A DNA stretch of 64,000 nucleotides from Monarcha castaneiventris obscurior. Lineage: Eukaryota; Chordata; Aves; Passeriformes; Monarchidae. The stretch is taken from positions 5,756,501 through 5,820,500 of the forward strand of contig JAMPIT010000848.1 of NCBI GenBank assembly GCA_026261815.1, written 5' to 3'. The notes under the pieces were generated by a model. That model saw only the letters and a program-made list of their open reading frames with translations. It did no database searches and was not told the origin of the DNA. Both the position numbers and the translations under genes were made by a program. Shown piece by piece: positions 47,190-57,999 of the stretch (within the stretch, counting starts at the first letter, position 1; the number at the start of each line of letters is the position of its first letter).

Positions 47190-49880
47190 AAAGGTACTGC
47201 TTTCCTTTGTGAATATCAATTGAGTAGCACATGTGATTTTAGGAATTATTGGCGTGAGTGAGGAGGTACTTGGGATCCAGGTTATTTACCTGTACAACTG
47301 CCAGCAAGGCACTGGGATTAGAAGCAAAATACACAGCCTTTAAAAAGTGCCCAGCTTTGAGGCATCTCCTCCTCACTCCTCTGACAGCTCAGTTCCTCGC
47401 TTCGTTATTTACTCGCTGTGCAGTGGAGAAAAGATAAATAGAGATTTCCAAACCCATTCCTGCTCCACGTACGTCAAACCCAGCGTCACCCAGCCACTGC
47501 TTGTGCTGGCAGCTGCCACCTTCGCTCCCCAAGGAGTTGCTTTGATTCCATGCAGGAATTCACTTCAGGCGCGCAGCTCAGCATCGCTGCCCACGCTGCA
47601 CACTCCCTGGGCGAGGGGCACCAAACTGCAGGGTGGCAAAGCTTCCCTGCTTAAGGTTTCTTCATTCCCAGCTGCTCCCTCGCCTCCTTGGCTATTCCAG
47701 TGCCATGTGGAGCCCCTCTCCAGTGGTACCTCTGGCTGCAGCCAGGGCTGTTGCTCTGCTGTTGAAATCAGCATCTCCATAAAAGACTCCCAGAGCGGAG
47801 CCAGGCTGGTGGCTGCTTCCCAGGCACACAGGTATCAGCTCTATTTTTATCTCAGCCCTGAGGTTTTATCTTGCAGAAAACAATGTTCCTCGGCGCCTTT
47901 GACGCTGGCACTGTTCTAGCACAGAGTCTCCGCAGCTTCTTTTAGATCTTTGCGTGTTTTCTGCCTCTCTCAGTTTCCTGTGAATTACAAGTGTTGCTGG
48001 AGGAGCAGGCAGTGCAGTTATTGCTCATTAGCACTTACTGTATTTATTTAATGCACACCAGGCCAGTGCCAGGATCCCTGCATCCCTGAAACCTCCTCCT
48101 CCCCTCACCAGGTTCCCTCAGCTCTGCCGCTCACTCAGCTGCTGACGGGTGAAGGACCAGCTCAGCAAGGGCCTGGTGTTTATATTTTTTTGCAGATAAA
48201 CTCCTCGAGCACCTGTGATAAACGGCTCCGGATGTGCTTGTTGTTTGGTTTCGAGAAGGAAGTGATGTGCATGCCTGAGCCTTGCAGGGACAGCGCTGCA
48301 GAATAAACAGCATTGAGCTGGTCAGCCATGGGCTGGGGAGGTCCTGGGTGAGAGCAGCGGGTGCTGCACCTCCCAGCAGCCTGATTTCCTCCTCCATGCC
48401 CAGACTTGGAGAGAAATCAGGAAGGATTTGGTTTTTGGCTGCAACTCTAGTGAGCCCTCGGTGCCATGGAAAAGGATGGAGATGTGCTGAGCACTCCGTG
48501 CACCAGGGCAGCTCAATGCACCAGCAGCAGCTCTCCCCAGCAGCATTACACCAGGCTAAAAGCTAAACACGATCATCTGAACACAGTCAAAATGTATTAG
48601 ATCAACATCTGCCCTCAGGGGCAAAACCTGCTAAGCCCAAACCCCAACCCCTCCTCCATGCACAGCGAGGTGTAACCGTGAGCGACTTTGGCCTTTAAAT
48701 TAATCACCCTTTCTCTGAGCATCGTTCTCCTCAGTGCAGCTGGGAGAAGAAGAGGAGGCTGGATGGGTGCAGGATTAGCTGCTCTGTGCTGCTTTAGCTT
48801 CTTTTTTGGAGTTGCACAAGAAAGGGTTAAGCAGAATTTTGATTTCTGCAATATTTTCATGCTTATACATTCTGTTTCTCATTTCCATGACAAAGATGGT
48901 AGGAAGAGCAGAATAAGGTACAGAATTTGCAGAGCAATTTTAAGACTGTAATGAGAACAGAAAATAGTAGGGGGAGAAGAATTGTAATTAGAATATGAAA
49001 TGGGAAAAAAAATTAATCTATTTCCATGTCAGTCTTAAGACTAAATTCTGCTGCTCCCTGTAGCTTTCAGTGGATGGGCTTTTTGTGTGTGTATGTGAAG
49101 AGCTTGAACTCCTTTGCAGGCTCAGAAAGATCCAGGTAAATGAGTTTAAGGCCTCATTCCCCCCCAAATAATGTAATAACAATAATTTTGTGTGCAGCGT
49201 TGACAGGAAGCCAGCCGGTCTCTTAGATAAATGAATGCTGTCACTCCAACAGTGGTGGCATTTCAGGAGAATGAAAGGGGATGCTGGAGAGGCTTTTGGG
49301 GTGGAGGTCTGTGTGAGCATCACAGGATCACACGTCACAGAAGCCCCCAAACACCAAATATTGCCAGTCCTGAGGGACATCTGTGTGTCCTGAGCCCCCC
49401 AAGCAAAGCTGGGTCACCCGCGTGGGGTTGTGCAGTGCCTGGTCCAGCTGAGCTCTGAGTATCTCCAGGGATGGAGATCCCACAATGATATTTGACCACC
49501 TGCATGCTAAAAAATGAGATTATCTCTGCCCACAGAGCTCCCAGAAGCCCACAGGTCAGGGTTTATTGCTCATCTCTCATTTGTTCAGTTGCTGTTCTGG
49601 ATCCTTCTAAGCCACAGCGTCCTGCAGCAAGAGGTTTTGTTGTTGGGCCCCGTATGAAGAACTTCTCTGGAAGGGTTTAATTTCGCTTGCTAATAATTTC
49701 AGCGTCTGTCTTCTTGATTTCAGGCTGTTAGAACCCCGCTCTCATTTCGTTTTTTCAGGTACATCTTTGTTGAGTCCCTCTAACACCCTTTTATCCCTTC
49801 ATCACCCCTTTTTCCTCATCCACGTGTGCCATTCCACACCTTGGATCCTCTTTGCAGTTGCCCTCTCTCCTTCTTCTAAC
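47190..49880. other. Unique intronic sequence
   Basis: No gene recognised. A 190-codon frame at 47347-47919 shows no domain. A possible short CR1 trace (GAGTATCTCCAGGGATGGAG) lies near 49456-49480. Confidence 0.4.
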
Positions 49881-49889
49881 AGTACAGAT

Positions 49890-50260
49890 GGCAAAATAAT
49901 ACTTGATCTTTCATTCTTTGCTCTTTTATTGCTTCTAAAATCTGAATGGCATTTTTGGCAGCTGCTGAGGGCTGAGCAAAAGTTGGAAGCGAGCTGTCCA
50001 GAACAGTTTCTCTTCTGGACAGCAGCAGCTATTTTAAGGCCCATTGTCATGTCTGTCGTTGGGATTGCTTTTCTTCAGTGCATTACTTTGCATTTATTGA
50101 CATTAAATTTAATCTTCCATTTCCTCAGTGCCACTTAGTGCAGCGAGAGTCCTAATGCAAAGCTATTCAAAGTCGCTTTCAGTTTCGGCTGGCCTGAATA
50201 ATTTCTGTCTCATTAATAAACTGAACCCTTCCACATCAGTTATATGATGAGCTGGAGAGA
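49890..50260 (-). repeat. Old CR1 relic (body region)
   Basis: GTGCATTACTTTGCATTTAT, TGACATTAAATTTAATC, CTGTCCAGAACAG and GAATAATTTCTGTCTC follow the antisense order of an ancient CR1 body segment I recognise from birds and other reptiles. It is much more diverged than the tails elsewhere, so it predates them. Confidence 0.75.
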
Positions 50261-50634
50261 TTTTAGTGCAGAAGGGTCATGGACCTTGATCTTCTGCTTG
50301 CTGAAACTTACTGAGTGTCTTGCTGTGAGCATAAGAACCTTCCCCTGGGTCCCATGACATGTTGGGTTTTGGGGTTTAGAGCTGGTTTTTGAGGAACCCT
50401 GTGAGAAGTCCAACCAGAGGGATCAGTTCACCTTTCCTAGGGGCTTGCTGACCCTTCAGCAAGCTCTAAGTGGGCTGTGAGGCACAAGGCCCCTCTGTTG
50501 GCTCCCTCTGGGCTTCCTCAGGGTGTGCTGGAGTGTGACAGGTTCACACTGAGGGAGTTGGACATGCTGAGGTGGAACCTTCCCCTTCCCACTCCAGCTG
50601 CTTTGGGAGCAGAGACAGATCAGACATTTAAAAT

Positions 50635-51150
50635 CATTGAATCATTTAGGTTGGGGAAGACCTCTGGGATTGTTGGACCTAACCATTGCCCCAGCACTGC
50701 CAAGGCCACCTCTAACCCATGTCCCCAGGTGTCACATCCACCCATCTTTTAAATCCCTCCGGGGATGGTGACTCCACCCTGACTGCCTTGGGCAGCCATG
50801 CCAGAGCTGGACAAGCCTTTCAGTGAAAAAACTGCCTGATCTCCAATCTAAACCTGCCCTGGCCCGGGCTGAGGCCGTTCCCTCTCCTCCTGTCCCTGTT
50901 CCCTGGGAGCAGAGCCTGACCCCCCCCGGCTGCCCCCTCCTGTCAGGGACTTGTGCAGAGCCACAAGGTCCCCCCTGAGCCTCCTTTTCTCCAGGCTGAG
51001 CCCCTTTCCAGCTCCCTCAGCCGCTCCTGGGGCTCCAGACCCTTCCCAGCTCCCTCAGGGATTCTCCTGGGGCTCCAGCCCCTTTCCAGCTCCCTCAGCC
51101 TCTCCTGGGGCTCCAGACCTTTCCCTGGCCACGCTCCAGCCCCTCAGTGT
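50635..51150 (-). repeat. CR1 3' end, older subfamily, with internal triplication
   Basis: ATTGAATCATTTAGGTTGGG, CCTCCGGGGATGGTGACTCC and TTTTCTCCAGGCTGAGCCCC give the antisense tail of an older CR1 subfamily. Within it, a ~40-bp segment (CTTTCCAGCTCCCTCAGCC with CTCCTGGGGCTCCAG) is present three times at about 51003-51124, a local tandem expansion. Confidence 0.88.
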
Positions 51151-51159
51151 CTTTGTTGT

Positions 51160-52085
51160 CATGAGGATCCCAGAGTTCCCTCACATTGTTTTAGGGCAGG
51201 TGGGTGAATGTCGCTTGGCCGAGGGGGTTCCTTAGGATTTCCTTGGTGGATTTGATGTTTTCCTTCTGGCCATCCCAGTGTGAGAGCTTCTCAGATGGGT
51301 CTTTCCAAGGGATATGCTCCAGCTTTGGAATTTCTGAATACTCACTCCATCAGTGTCCAGGCTGGTGCAGGTCATTCCTTCCTTTCTCACCTGGCTGTAG
51401 TTTCTTGACAGCCTCTACCATACCTTGGCCCCACCAGCTCTGCAGGTTCCCTGCTCCTGGTGTATTTGAGAAAAAACTGCTACCAGGCTTTCATCCTACT
51501 TGTAAATTGTTCTTAAACAAATCAACCAAACAAGCCACTTTTTACTGTAAGGCTTTAAGCCTCGAGACTTCAGCTGTATCAATCTGAATTTCCCCTGGGA
51601 TAATGTATGAGAATATTGACTGTTTGTGGAAAACTCAGCCCTTCAAAGCCCTGGTGGCTCCTGTGGATGCTGGGTTTGTGTTCTGCCTCTGACACCTGCT
51701 GTGGGGTCGTGCTCCCTGTTAATGCCATTTGTCCCCAAACAAATCGTGGTGCGTGGCCGGGCTGGAGGTGCTGAGCTTCCCTCACAGGGCACTGCTGGGG
51801 GGAGCTGTAAATCTCGTGCTGAACTCCTGACCCTCCCTGACAGGATCAACTGAGGGGCTATCCAAGCATTTCAGCACACAAATAAATAATGCTAAGTAGA
51901 TCACTCCGGGCCAGAGGTTGTGTAAAGACCTTAATGGGGGAACTGCAGTTAAAGAGATTAAGCTAACCTCAGCCATGTATTCCCTGAAGAGGTGGGATGC
52001 TACATTACTCCTGCAGGAATTCGCTCAGCCAGCAGCAGCACTGGCAGGGCTGAGGTGAGGATTTCACACCCCAGAGATGTGTACA
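51160..52085. other. Unique intronic sequence
   Basis: No recognised gene or repeat. Confidence 0.4.
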
Positions 52086-52090
52086 GAGAG

Positions 52091-52529
52091 TGATGCCTTC
52101 TCCAGCCACCTAGAAACAGAGACTGGACAAGAGTAAGGGAATAAAGATAGATATTTATTTGAAGGGCCCTCAAGGCACACCCTGGGGGAGCCAGAGGCTG
52201 CCTCCAAAAATGGACCCCAAGATGGACCCCAGGTCATGAGTTCTTCACACCTTTATAGGTTTGGTTCATTTGCATATCAGGGTTAATTCTCCAATTAAAG
52301 CCCCAGTTCAATGATGTAATTCCCCTCAATTTGCTCCCCCCTTAGAGGCTTTGGGTTACACATTTTGGGCCTAGAAGAGCCTGGCTGTCCTTGAAGGCAA
52401 AGCCTGGAGAGGCTTTGTTGTGTCTGCCCAGCACGAGAGAGCAGAAATTCCAGGCTACAAGGAACTGCAGAGTTACACTCTAAGCAGTACAGAAGTTGAA
52501 AAATATAAAAGTTAAAACCTAAGGCATCA
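52091..52529 (-). mobile_element. Complete solo endogenous retroviral LTR, - strand, with target duplication
   Basis: The 439-bp element begins TGATGCCTT and ends AAGGCATCA, which are exact 9-bp inverted termini. Both sides are bordered by AGAG (52087-52090 and 52530-52533), a 4-bp target duplication of the kind typical of class I elements. Read on the minus strand, it has an octamer ATGCAAAT (52268-52275), a CTATAAAGG TATA-like box (52250-52258) 15-20 bases further on, and AATAAA (52154-52159) before the 3' end. That is a normal U3-R-U5 order. No internal retroviral genes are present. Confidence 0.88.
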
Positions 52530-52539
52530 AGAGGATCCT

Positions 52540-53490
52540 TACCAGGACCAGCATCCTTGGGTCTGAATCCCTCAGAGGGCTGAGCCTGGTGTGCAGGAAC
52601 AGCATCATGGGGATGCAGGCCATGGAAATATCACAGCCAAAGTGCACTCACAGCAGAATGTGCCCCTCGAACAATACTGATAAAAACGAATTGTGGATAA
52701 AACTATGTCTGTAACACTTGCTAAAGAAGAATTATTTTTCCCCATGGTGGGAACAGTGCCATTAGAAGCAGCTGAATGAAGCCCAGCAACACACAGGCTG
52801 CAATTTTTTATTCTTTATTTTTTTTTTACGAGGAGTATTAAATACAGATTAAGTGTGTTTTACAAGTTTTCTTGGGTCCTAACTTTATTCACTAGAAACC
52901 TAAAGGCATTCCTTGCGTGGCATTATTTTGGGTCACTCTGTCTTGCTGCTGGTGGTAGCTGAGGTGTAGCTGGCTGGGAAACAAACCCAGCTGCATTCCA
53001 AGAATCTCCCAATTTCCAAGAATTTCCCAAGAAAGCTGATACCCCCAGTGCACCCAGGCTGGAAATGAGGTTGTCCTGAGAGGGAACCTGCTGCTCATCT
53101 CCTGTGTCCTGGTATGGGGAGGCAAACTAGAGGGGAGTGTTTATAGCTCTGACCAGTAGGAACCCCTGGAGGCATCCAATTTGTTCTCAACTGGTCATTT
53201 AGTAGCTCCTTGATGGTGATGGCTCTTAATTACTGCTGGATTTGTATTAGCAGGCCACATTTTCAAGCTCTAGAACCTCAGTGGACTTGCAGTTAAGGTG
53301 CTCTGGTCTAGTATTGCTAAAAATTAGTGTCAAAATTTAGGTGAGACCCCCTCCAAAACCAAAAGACCCCAAACCAGGAAAAAAAAAAAAACAACCAAAC
53401 CCACTGCACATAAAATAAACTTTAAAAAAAGTTTGGAAGGCTTTTGAGATCTTGCAGGTATCACAGATGGTATTACTGGTATGAATTTTG
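52540..53490. other. Unique intronic sequence
   Basis: No gene or interspersed repeat recognised. Confidence 0.4.
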
Positions 53491-53499
53491 TCAGCATAT

Positions 53500-53600
53500 T
53501 CTGGTCTAGTGGAAGGTGTCCCTGCCCATGTCAGGGGAGTTGAACTGGAAGATCTTTTAAGGTCCCTTCCAACCCAAACCCATCTGTGATTCCATGATTT
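53500..53600 (+). repeat. CR1 LINE extreme 3' end
   Basis: CTGGTCTAGTGGAAGGTGTC to CCAACCCAAACCCATC and TGTGATTCCATGATT in sense order, about 100 bp in total. Confidence 0.92.
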
Positions 53601-53609
53601 CTTACAGAG

Positions 53610-54435
53610 CTGAAATTTCCATCCCAGTTCGTGGCTCTCAGGAAATAAAAAGGATGTGATCAGATTCATAATAAAATTGTACAAGCTGGCAGTGCCATCC
53701 AGGAAAAAGTAACACCTTCTTGGAATCTTGGCAGGAGGTTGTGTTTCTTTCCACTGGGTCCTTCCCAGTTAGCAAACATTTGTTCTCCCTGTTTGCACAG
53801 AGCTGGAGATCCCACAGCTGCTGTGCTTTGGGGTCTGTCCCAGCCTGCTGCCTGCATTTGTTTTTCTTACTCATATTCATCCTGCTAACATGGGACCTGT
53901 GTGACCTCTTGGCACATTTACAGGTTTGAAAATAATGCTGTGGAGCAAAAATAACAAACCAAAGTGAGTCTAGAAAAGCAATAAAAGTTTTAAAAGTGTT
54001 TTGAACAACAACATCTGAGCTGAGCTCCGTGTATGGGCTGATAGAGCAGCAGGGCCAGTTGCAGCTCCCCTGGAAGAGCTGTAGTAAAATAATTATATTT
54101 TTAATTAAATTCTTCATGAAAAACTGAATTTCAGAGGGTGATTTCTCACAGAATAGAACTGTCCTTTTATCTCTTGATTGGACCCATAACACTCAGTAGG
54201 TTGTTCCCTGGAGGGCTGCAGTCGTGGCTTGGTCTCCATCACCCTGCTGTCCTTGGATCTCCCTCTCTGCATGGGTTGGCAGCACCCATGTCTGTATCCA
54301 TCAGTGCCAGGCAAGGCACCTCCCATGGCACAAGATGGAGTCTTGCCTGTCCTTTGGGTTGGAGTTCTTGCCACCTGCAACCAAGGGACTTCTGTGGTGT
54401 ACATTTGACTTTGCTGCCAGAATTGGTGGAATTTG
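53610..54435. other. Unique intronic sequence
   Basis: A 184-codon minus-strand frame (53638-54192) has no recognisable domain. Otherwise featureless. Confidence 0.4.
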
Positions 54436-54440
54436 GGGCA

Positions 54441-54596
54441 CTTTCCCTTCCCTTTTCCCTTCTCTCTCACCCTTTTCCCTTCCCCTTCCCCCTTTTTATT
54501 CCCCTTCCCTTTTTCCTTCTCTCTCACCCTTTTTCCTTTCCCCTTTTTCTTCCCCTTCCCTTTTTCTTTCCCTCTTTTCTTTTCCCTTCCCTCCTC
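54441..54596. repeat. Long polypyrimidine tract with ~50-bp internal periodicity
   Basis: About 155 bases are almost purely C and T on the + strand. CCTTCTCTCTCACCCTTTT recurs about 50-55 bases apart, followed each time by TTCCCCTTCCC-like blocks. Purine/pyrimidine mirror tracts of this length can form triplex DNA. Confidence 0.88.
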
Positions 54597-54639
54597 AGCT
54601 TTGTGCTCATTTCTTGCAGGAGAGGGTGAGAATCAGCCA

Positions 54640-55505
54640 CAGCCACTGATTTGTTTAATAAGCTGCTCCTATTAACCAAAGAATGATAAAATTAAGGAAT
54701 TGCAATGGAGCAAAGGGATGATTAAGACAACTGCACAAGAGGATGTTCCTTTTGAATTAGGGCTTGAAAATGATCCCTGCCACATCATTCAGTGCAGGTT
54801 GGATTTTGGGGTAAGGAGGGTGTTGAATGGCTGGAACAGGAGCTAGAGTGAAGGAAAAAAAAGGAGGAAGCATTTATAACCAAAGGGAAATATTAAAATT
54901 TCTGTTTCTACCATAAATCTACCTGGAATGATGGGGTTGATTGTTTTGAAGTGCATTCCGTAGCAAAACAATAATGAGAAGAGGGAGAGCACATTACTTA
55001 TCTGCTCTACCTGGCTGCTGCATAACTGGCAAACATCTAATTGAAAAAATATCTTGATGGGAGAATTTCTAATAAATTTGTTTGCACCCTCATAGCCTGG
55101 AGGAGAGGGAAAAAAATCCAATCAGCAGTGGGGAAATTCCAAAGTTTCCATTGCATTTTGAGTCTTGATTTTCAGGCTCGCTGCTCAGCCTGGCAATCAG
55201 AGGAACAGTAATTTTGAAGGCAGGATTCATTACAGTTCTTATGAAGGCATCAAGGGCAGAAGGAGTTGTGGAATCGAGGTGCAGGAACAGTAGAAAGCCA
55301 TAAAAAATACATTCTGACAAACAGAAGGATATGGAGAAAGGAGAGTGTTTGGCCTGCTCTGGGCCTCCCCAGTGTGAAGGATACTTTTGGTTTGCTGAAT
55401 GTAGCTTTCAAGGTAATTTTTTTTCCTGGAGAAAAAGGTTGTAGCCAGGTGTGGGTCGGTGTCTTCTCGTGGGTAACAAGGGGTAGGATGAGAGGAATCA
55501 GCCTC
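54640..55505. other. Unique AT-rich intronic sequence
   Basis: Repeat-free, with a conserved-looking section around 55130-55260 (GAGTCTTGATTTTCAGGC, GGCAATCAGAGGAACAG). No exon recognised. Confidence 0.35.
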
Positions 55506-55512
55506 ATGTGCA

Positions 55513-55747
55513 CCAGGGCAGGTTTAGATGGGATATTAGGGAAAAATTCTTCACTGAAACAGTGGTCAGGTACAGGTGGCCCAGGGCAGTGAAGTCACCA
55601 TCCCTGGTGGTGATTAAATCCCTGGAGGGACTTAGGAGAGGTGATGTGGCACTTGGGGACATCATTAAATGGTGGCCTCAGCAGTGCTGGGAGAATGTTG
55701 GGCTCGCTGGTCTTGGAGGGCTTTTCCAGGCCTAGAGATTCTGTGAT
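55513..55747 (+). repeat. CR1 3' end, older subfamily
   Basis: GGTTTAGATGGGATATTAGG, GAGGTGATGTGGCACTTGG and TGTTGGGCTCGCTGGTCTT to GAGATTCTGTGATCC in sense order. It is the longer sister of the copy at 8198-8302. Confidence 0.88.
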
Positions 55748-55759
55748 CCTCCACCAACC

Positions 55760-57318
55760 TCTGGCCCCTCTGCTGCCAGCTCAGGTGCCCCTGCTGGGGT
55801 TGGTTGGGCTGTCAGAGGGTGTTTAGGCTGTGGAGCTGGTTGGGTCTCTGTGCCTGGAAGCACAGCAGTTCCAGCTGGAGCTGTGCTGCCAGGAGCTGGC
55901 TGTGCCAGTGACCATCCCACAGGCAGGGGGAAATCCAGGGTAAAGTGGATGGCACCCAGCTGCCTCCTGGGGAAGTTGCTTGTCCCAGTGCTCATTGCAT
56001 CCCACAGCTCCTGCCTCGCTGGTGGGTTCTGCAGAACCCAGCAGTAGCACAGGAATCCTCTCCCACCCTGCTGCAGCTGCTGCTGGTATCACTTAATGAG
56101 TGCCACAATACCTGCTCCAGTTTTGCAGCTTTTAATTGGTTTGCTCTGCTGTGCCAGAGGACAGTTTGGCAATTAGAGGGTGTCTGAGGCCAAGCAGAGC
56201 CCTGTTACCCCCACTTGGCTTTACTAACTCTGCTGACTTTAATAACTAATCCTGTAGCACTCTGAGAAATGGAAGTGTAATTAATTGTCTAGGCTGAAAT
56301 TCTTCACCTGGTTTTATTTAGATTTCACTTTTATTGCTCTTAATATGGCCAATTTCTGTTAAGGCATAACTGGAATCAGCTTCATATCAGAGAGTGAGAG
56401 AACAGGGGAGGGGTGAACGATCTCCAATTCATCATCCTGCTGGTAAGGGCAGGAGGCTTGGCTCTTCTCTTTGTTAAGTGCAAGGTGTCACTCACAGCTG
56501 GTACCTCCATCCTTGTCTCGGGAGTGTTTTATGGCACAGCCCATTTTTATTGCCATAATTAATTTGTGAACTCAGCCTTGAGGCCTGCCCCAGCCGTACT
56601 TCGAGCTGGAGACAATCCTGGAGGGTTTTTTTCCTTCCTTTGGAATCGGAGCGAGTGAAAAGCTCCCCTTGTAGCTAATTAGTGGGAAGAGTTGTAGTTC
56701 TCCATGGGGGTTTTGTGGCCTGGTAAGTGGATTAGCAGCTGGGAGCTGGCTGTGGGGACACAGGAGGATGGGCTGTGGAGGGTCCTGGCAGAGCAGGCAG
56801 GAGAACAGGAGGTGAGGGGATGGATGTGTCAGGATGGACAATCAGGCTTTGCACAGAGACCCCTCCTGAATGCTCCAGGGTGATGCTGGAGTAGCTTTGC
56901 TTTGGTGTCGTGGGTAATGTAGAGGTCTGTAAGAGGATTGGATGGGACCTGTCCAAGTCCTGGACATTTCCATTGCTGGAAGTTGGCTTTTTATATCTGA
57001 TTGATGGTCTAGTAGGAATTTTAGCAACAGCTCCTTTTGGGTGATTTTTGCTGCAGGGTGCATCTGTGGGTTCACACATTTGATTTATTTGTTTGAATTG
57101 GAGTGATTCATTCTTTATTTCACTGAAAAAATCCCATATCCATGCAATGCTAGCATGTCCCATGGCAATAACTGGGATGAAGGTGTGCTCATACACGCTC
57201 AAAAATGTTAAAACAGCAGCTCAGGATTTTCCTCTGGGAATTCTGGCTCTCGACATGAAGAGCCAGGAAGGCATTTGGGATGCACAGGAGCGTGGTGTGC
57301 AGATGGCATTTCATTAAC
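55760..57318. other. Unique intronic sequence before the exon
   Basis: AT-rich repeat-free blocks lie at 56200-56420 and 57075-57320. No other exon recognised. Confidence 0.4.
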
Positions 57319-57338
57319 TCTTTCTTTTGCCTTTCTAG
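57319..57338 (+). other. Splice acceptor of the TOX-family exon
   Basis: The 20 bases before the exon are pyrimidine-rich with a single G before the final CTAG, ending in AG at 57337-57338. Adenines in ATTTCATTAACTC just upstream (57308-57320) are plausible branch points. This fixes the 5' edge of the exon. Confidence 0.85.
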
Positions 57339-57404
57339 TTTGATGGGGAGAACATGTACATGGGGATGAACGACAACGCCCAGGAGTTCCTATCGGCCAA
57401 CCAG
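57339..57404 (+). CDS. TOX2: TOX-family (probably TOX2) internal coding exon 2
   Basis: This 66-nt exon encodes 22 residues starting FDGENMYMGMND and ending QEFLSANQ. It starts and ends on codon boundaries (phase 0/0), which is the size and phase I expect for exon 2 of TOX-family genes. TOX proteins are nuclear HMG-box transcription factors; this exon belongs to the N-terminal, probably transactivating, region well before the HMG box. The first eight residues match the remembered TOX sequence exactly. The GM-x-D step and the E-x-LS near the end match TOX2 better, and TOX itself is very conserved across vertebrates, so a divergent copy argues for TOX2. The acceptor is preceded by a long pyrimidine tract and the donor is CAG/GTAAGT. 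No other exon of the gene is visible. TOX-family assignment is about 0.9 certain, the TOX2 paralog about 0.7. Confidence 0.85.
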
Positions 57405-57413
57405 GTAAGTGTT
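57405..57413 (+). other. Splice donor of the TOX-family exon
   Basis: GTAAGTGTT follows the last codon CAG, so the junction CAG/GTAAGT agrees with the U1 consensus at every core position. It fixes the 3' edge of the exon and the + orientation of the gene. Confidence 0.88.
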
Positions 57414-57949
57414 ATTTTGCTGGGGTGAGAGTTTTAGGGGATTTAGGCTATGCCCAAGCACAAATTCCAGGAGCTCTCTGTGCAACTGTCCTCCTAGGAC
57501 GTCAGGAGGGTCCATGGAGGAGGTCAGAGCCCAGCTGCTGCTGAGGAGCAGCGGATGCACTTGGTAGAGGGAGTGGGATGCACTTCTGTGCTGCCTGTCA
57601 CTGGAGCCTGGCTCTGCTGAGGAGCTCTGCTGAAGAGTTTTGCTGAAGGGCTTTGCCTCAGCGTCCCTCACTCCAAATGAAGGCCCATTTGGGTTTCTGG
57701 ATGCAAGTTTCCAAGTATTGTGTGCAGTTCAGGTGTCTCCTTCCCTCGTGTGGAGTATTTCCTGTAGCTAAATAGATAAACAGTTAGGGGAGAAAAAGGA
57801 ATCAAAGAGTTCCTGTTTTGGAGCAAGAAACCCACGTGTGGGGGACCAGAATAGAAGTGTTCATGTCTTGCAGGTGCCTGAGCCTTCTCTGGGCTTGGAT
57901 ACACATGGAAAACACATGGAGTGGGGCCCTAAACCTGTATTTGGGTTGG

Positions 57950-57994
57950 AACATGATCTTTAACGTGATCTTCCAACCCAGTTCTGTGATTATA
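57950..57994 (+). repeat. CR1 terminal fragment
   Basis: ACGTGATCTTCCAACCCAG and TTCTGTGATTATATAAAG match the last few dozen bases of a sense CR1. Confidence 0.55.
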
Positions 57995-57999
57995 TAAAG

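Larger units (their letters stand above)
1..57338 (+). other. Large upstream intron (probably intron 1, 3' part)
   Basis: No sequence in these 57 kb reads as a recognisable protein exon, and long open frames fall on CR1 or minisatellite DNA or match no family I know. The whole stretch is inferred to be intronic because the first coding exon met on the + strand is a TOX-family exon 2, and family members have first introns of tens to hundreds of kilobases. An alternative promoter or a nested non-coding RNA inside it cannot be excluded. Confidence 0.7.

Noticed and set aside
47347..47919. 190-codon + strand frame
   Set aside because: No domain, signal peptide or splice-flanked structure visible.
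53638..54192. 184-codon minus-strand frame
   Set aside because: Its left side overlaps the 3' flank of a CR1 copy and the translation matches nothing recognisable.
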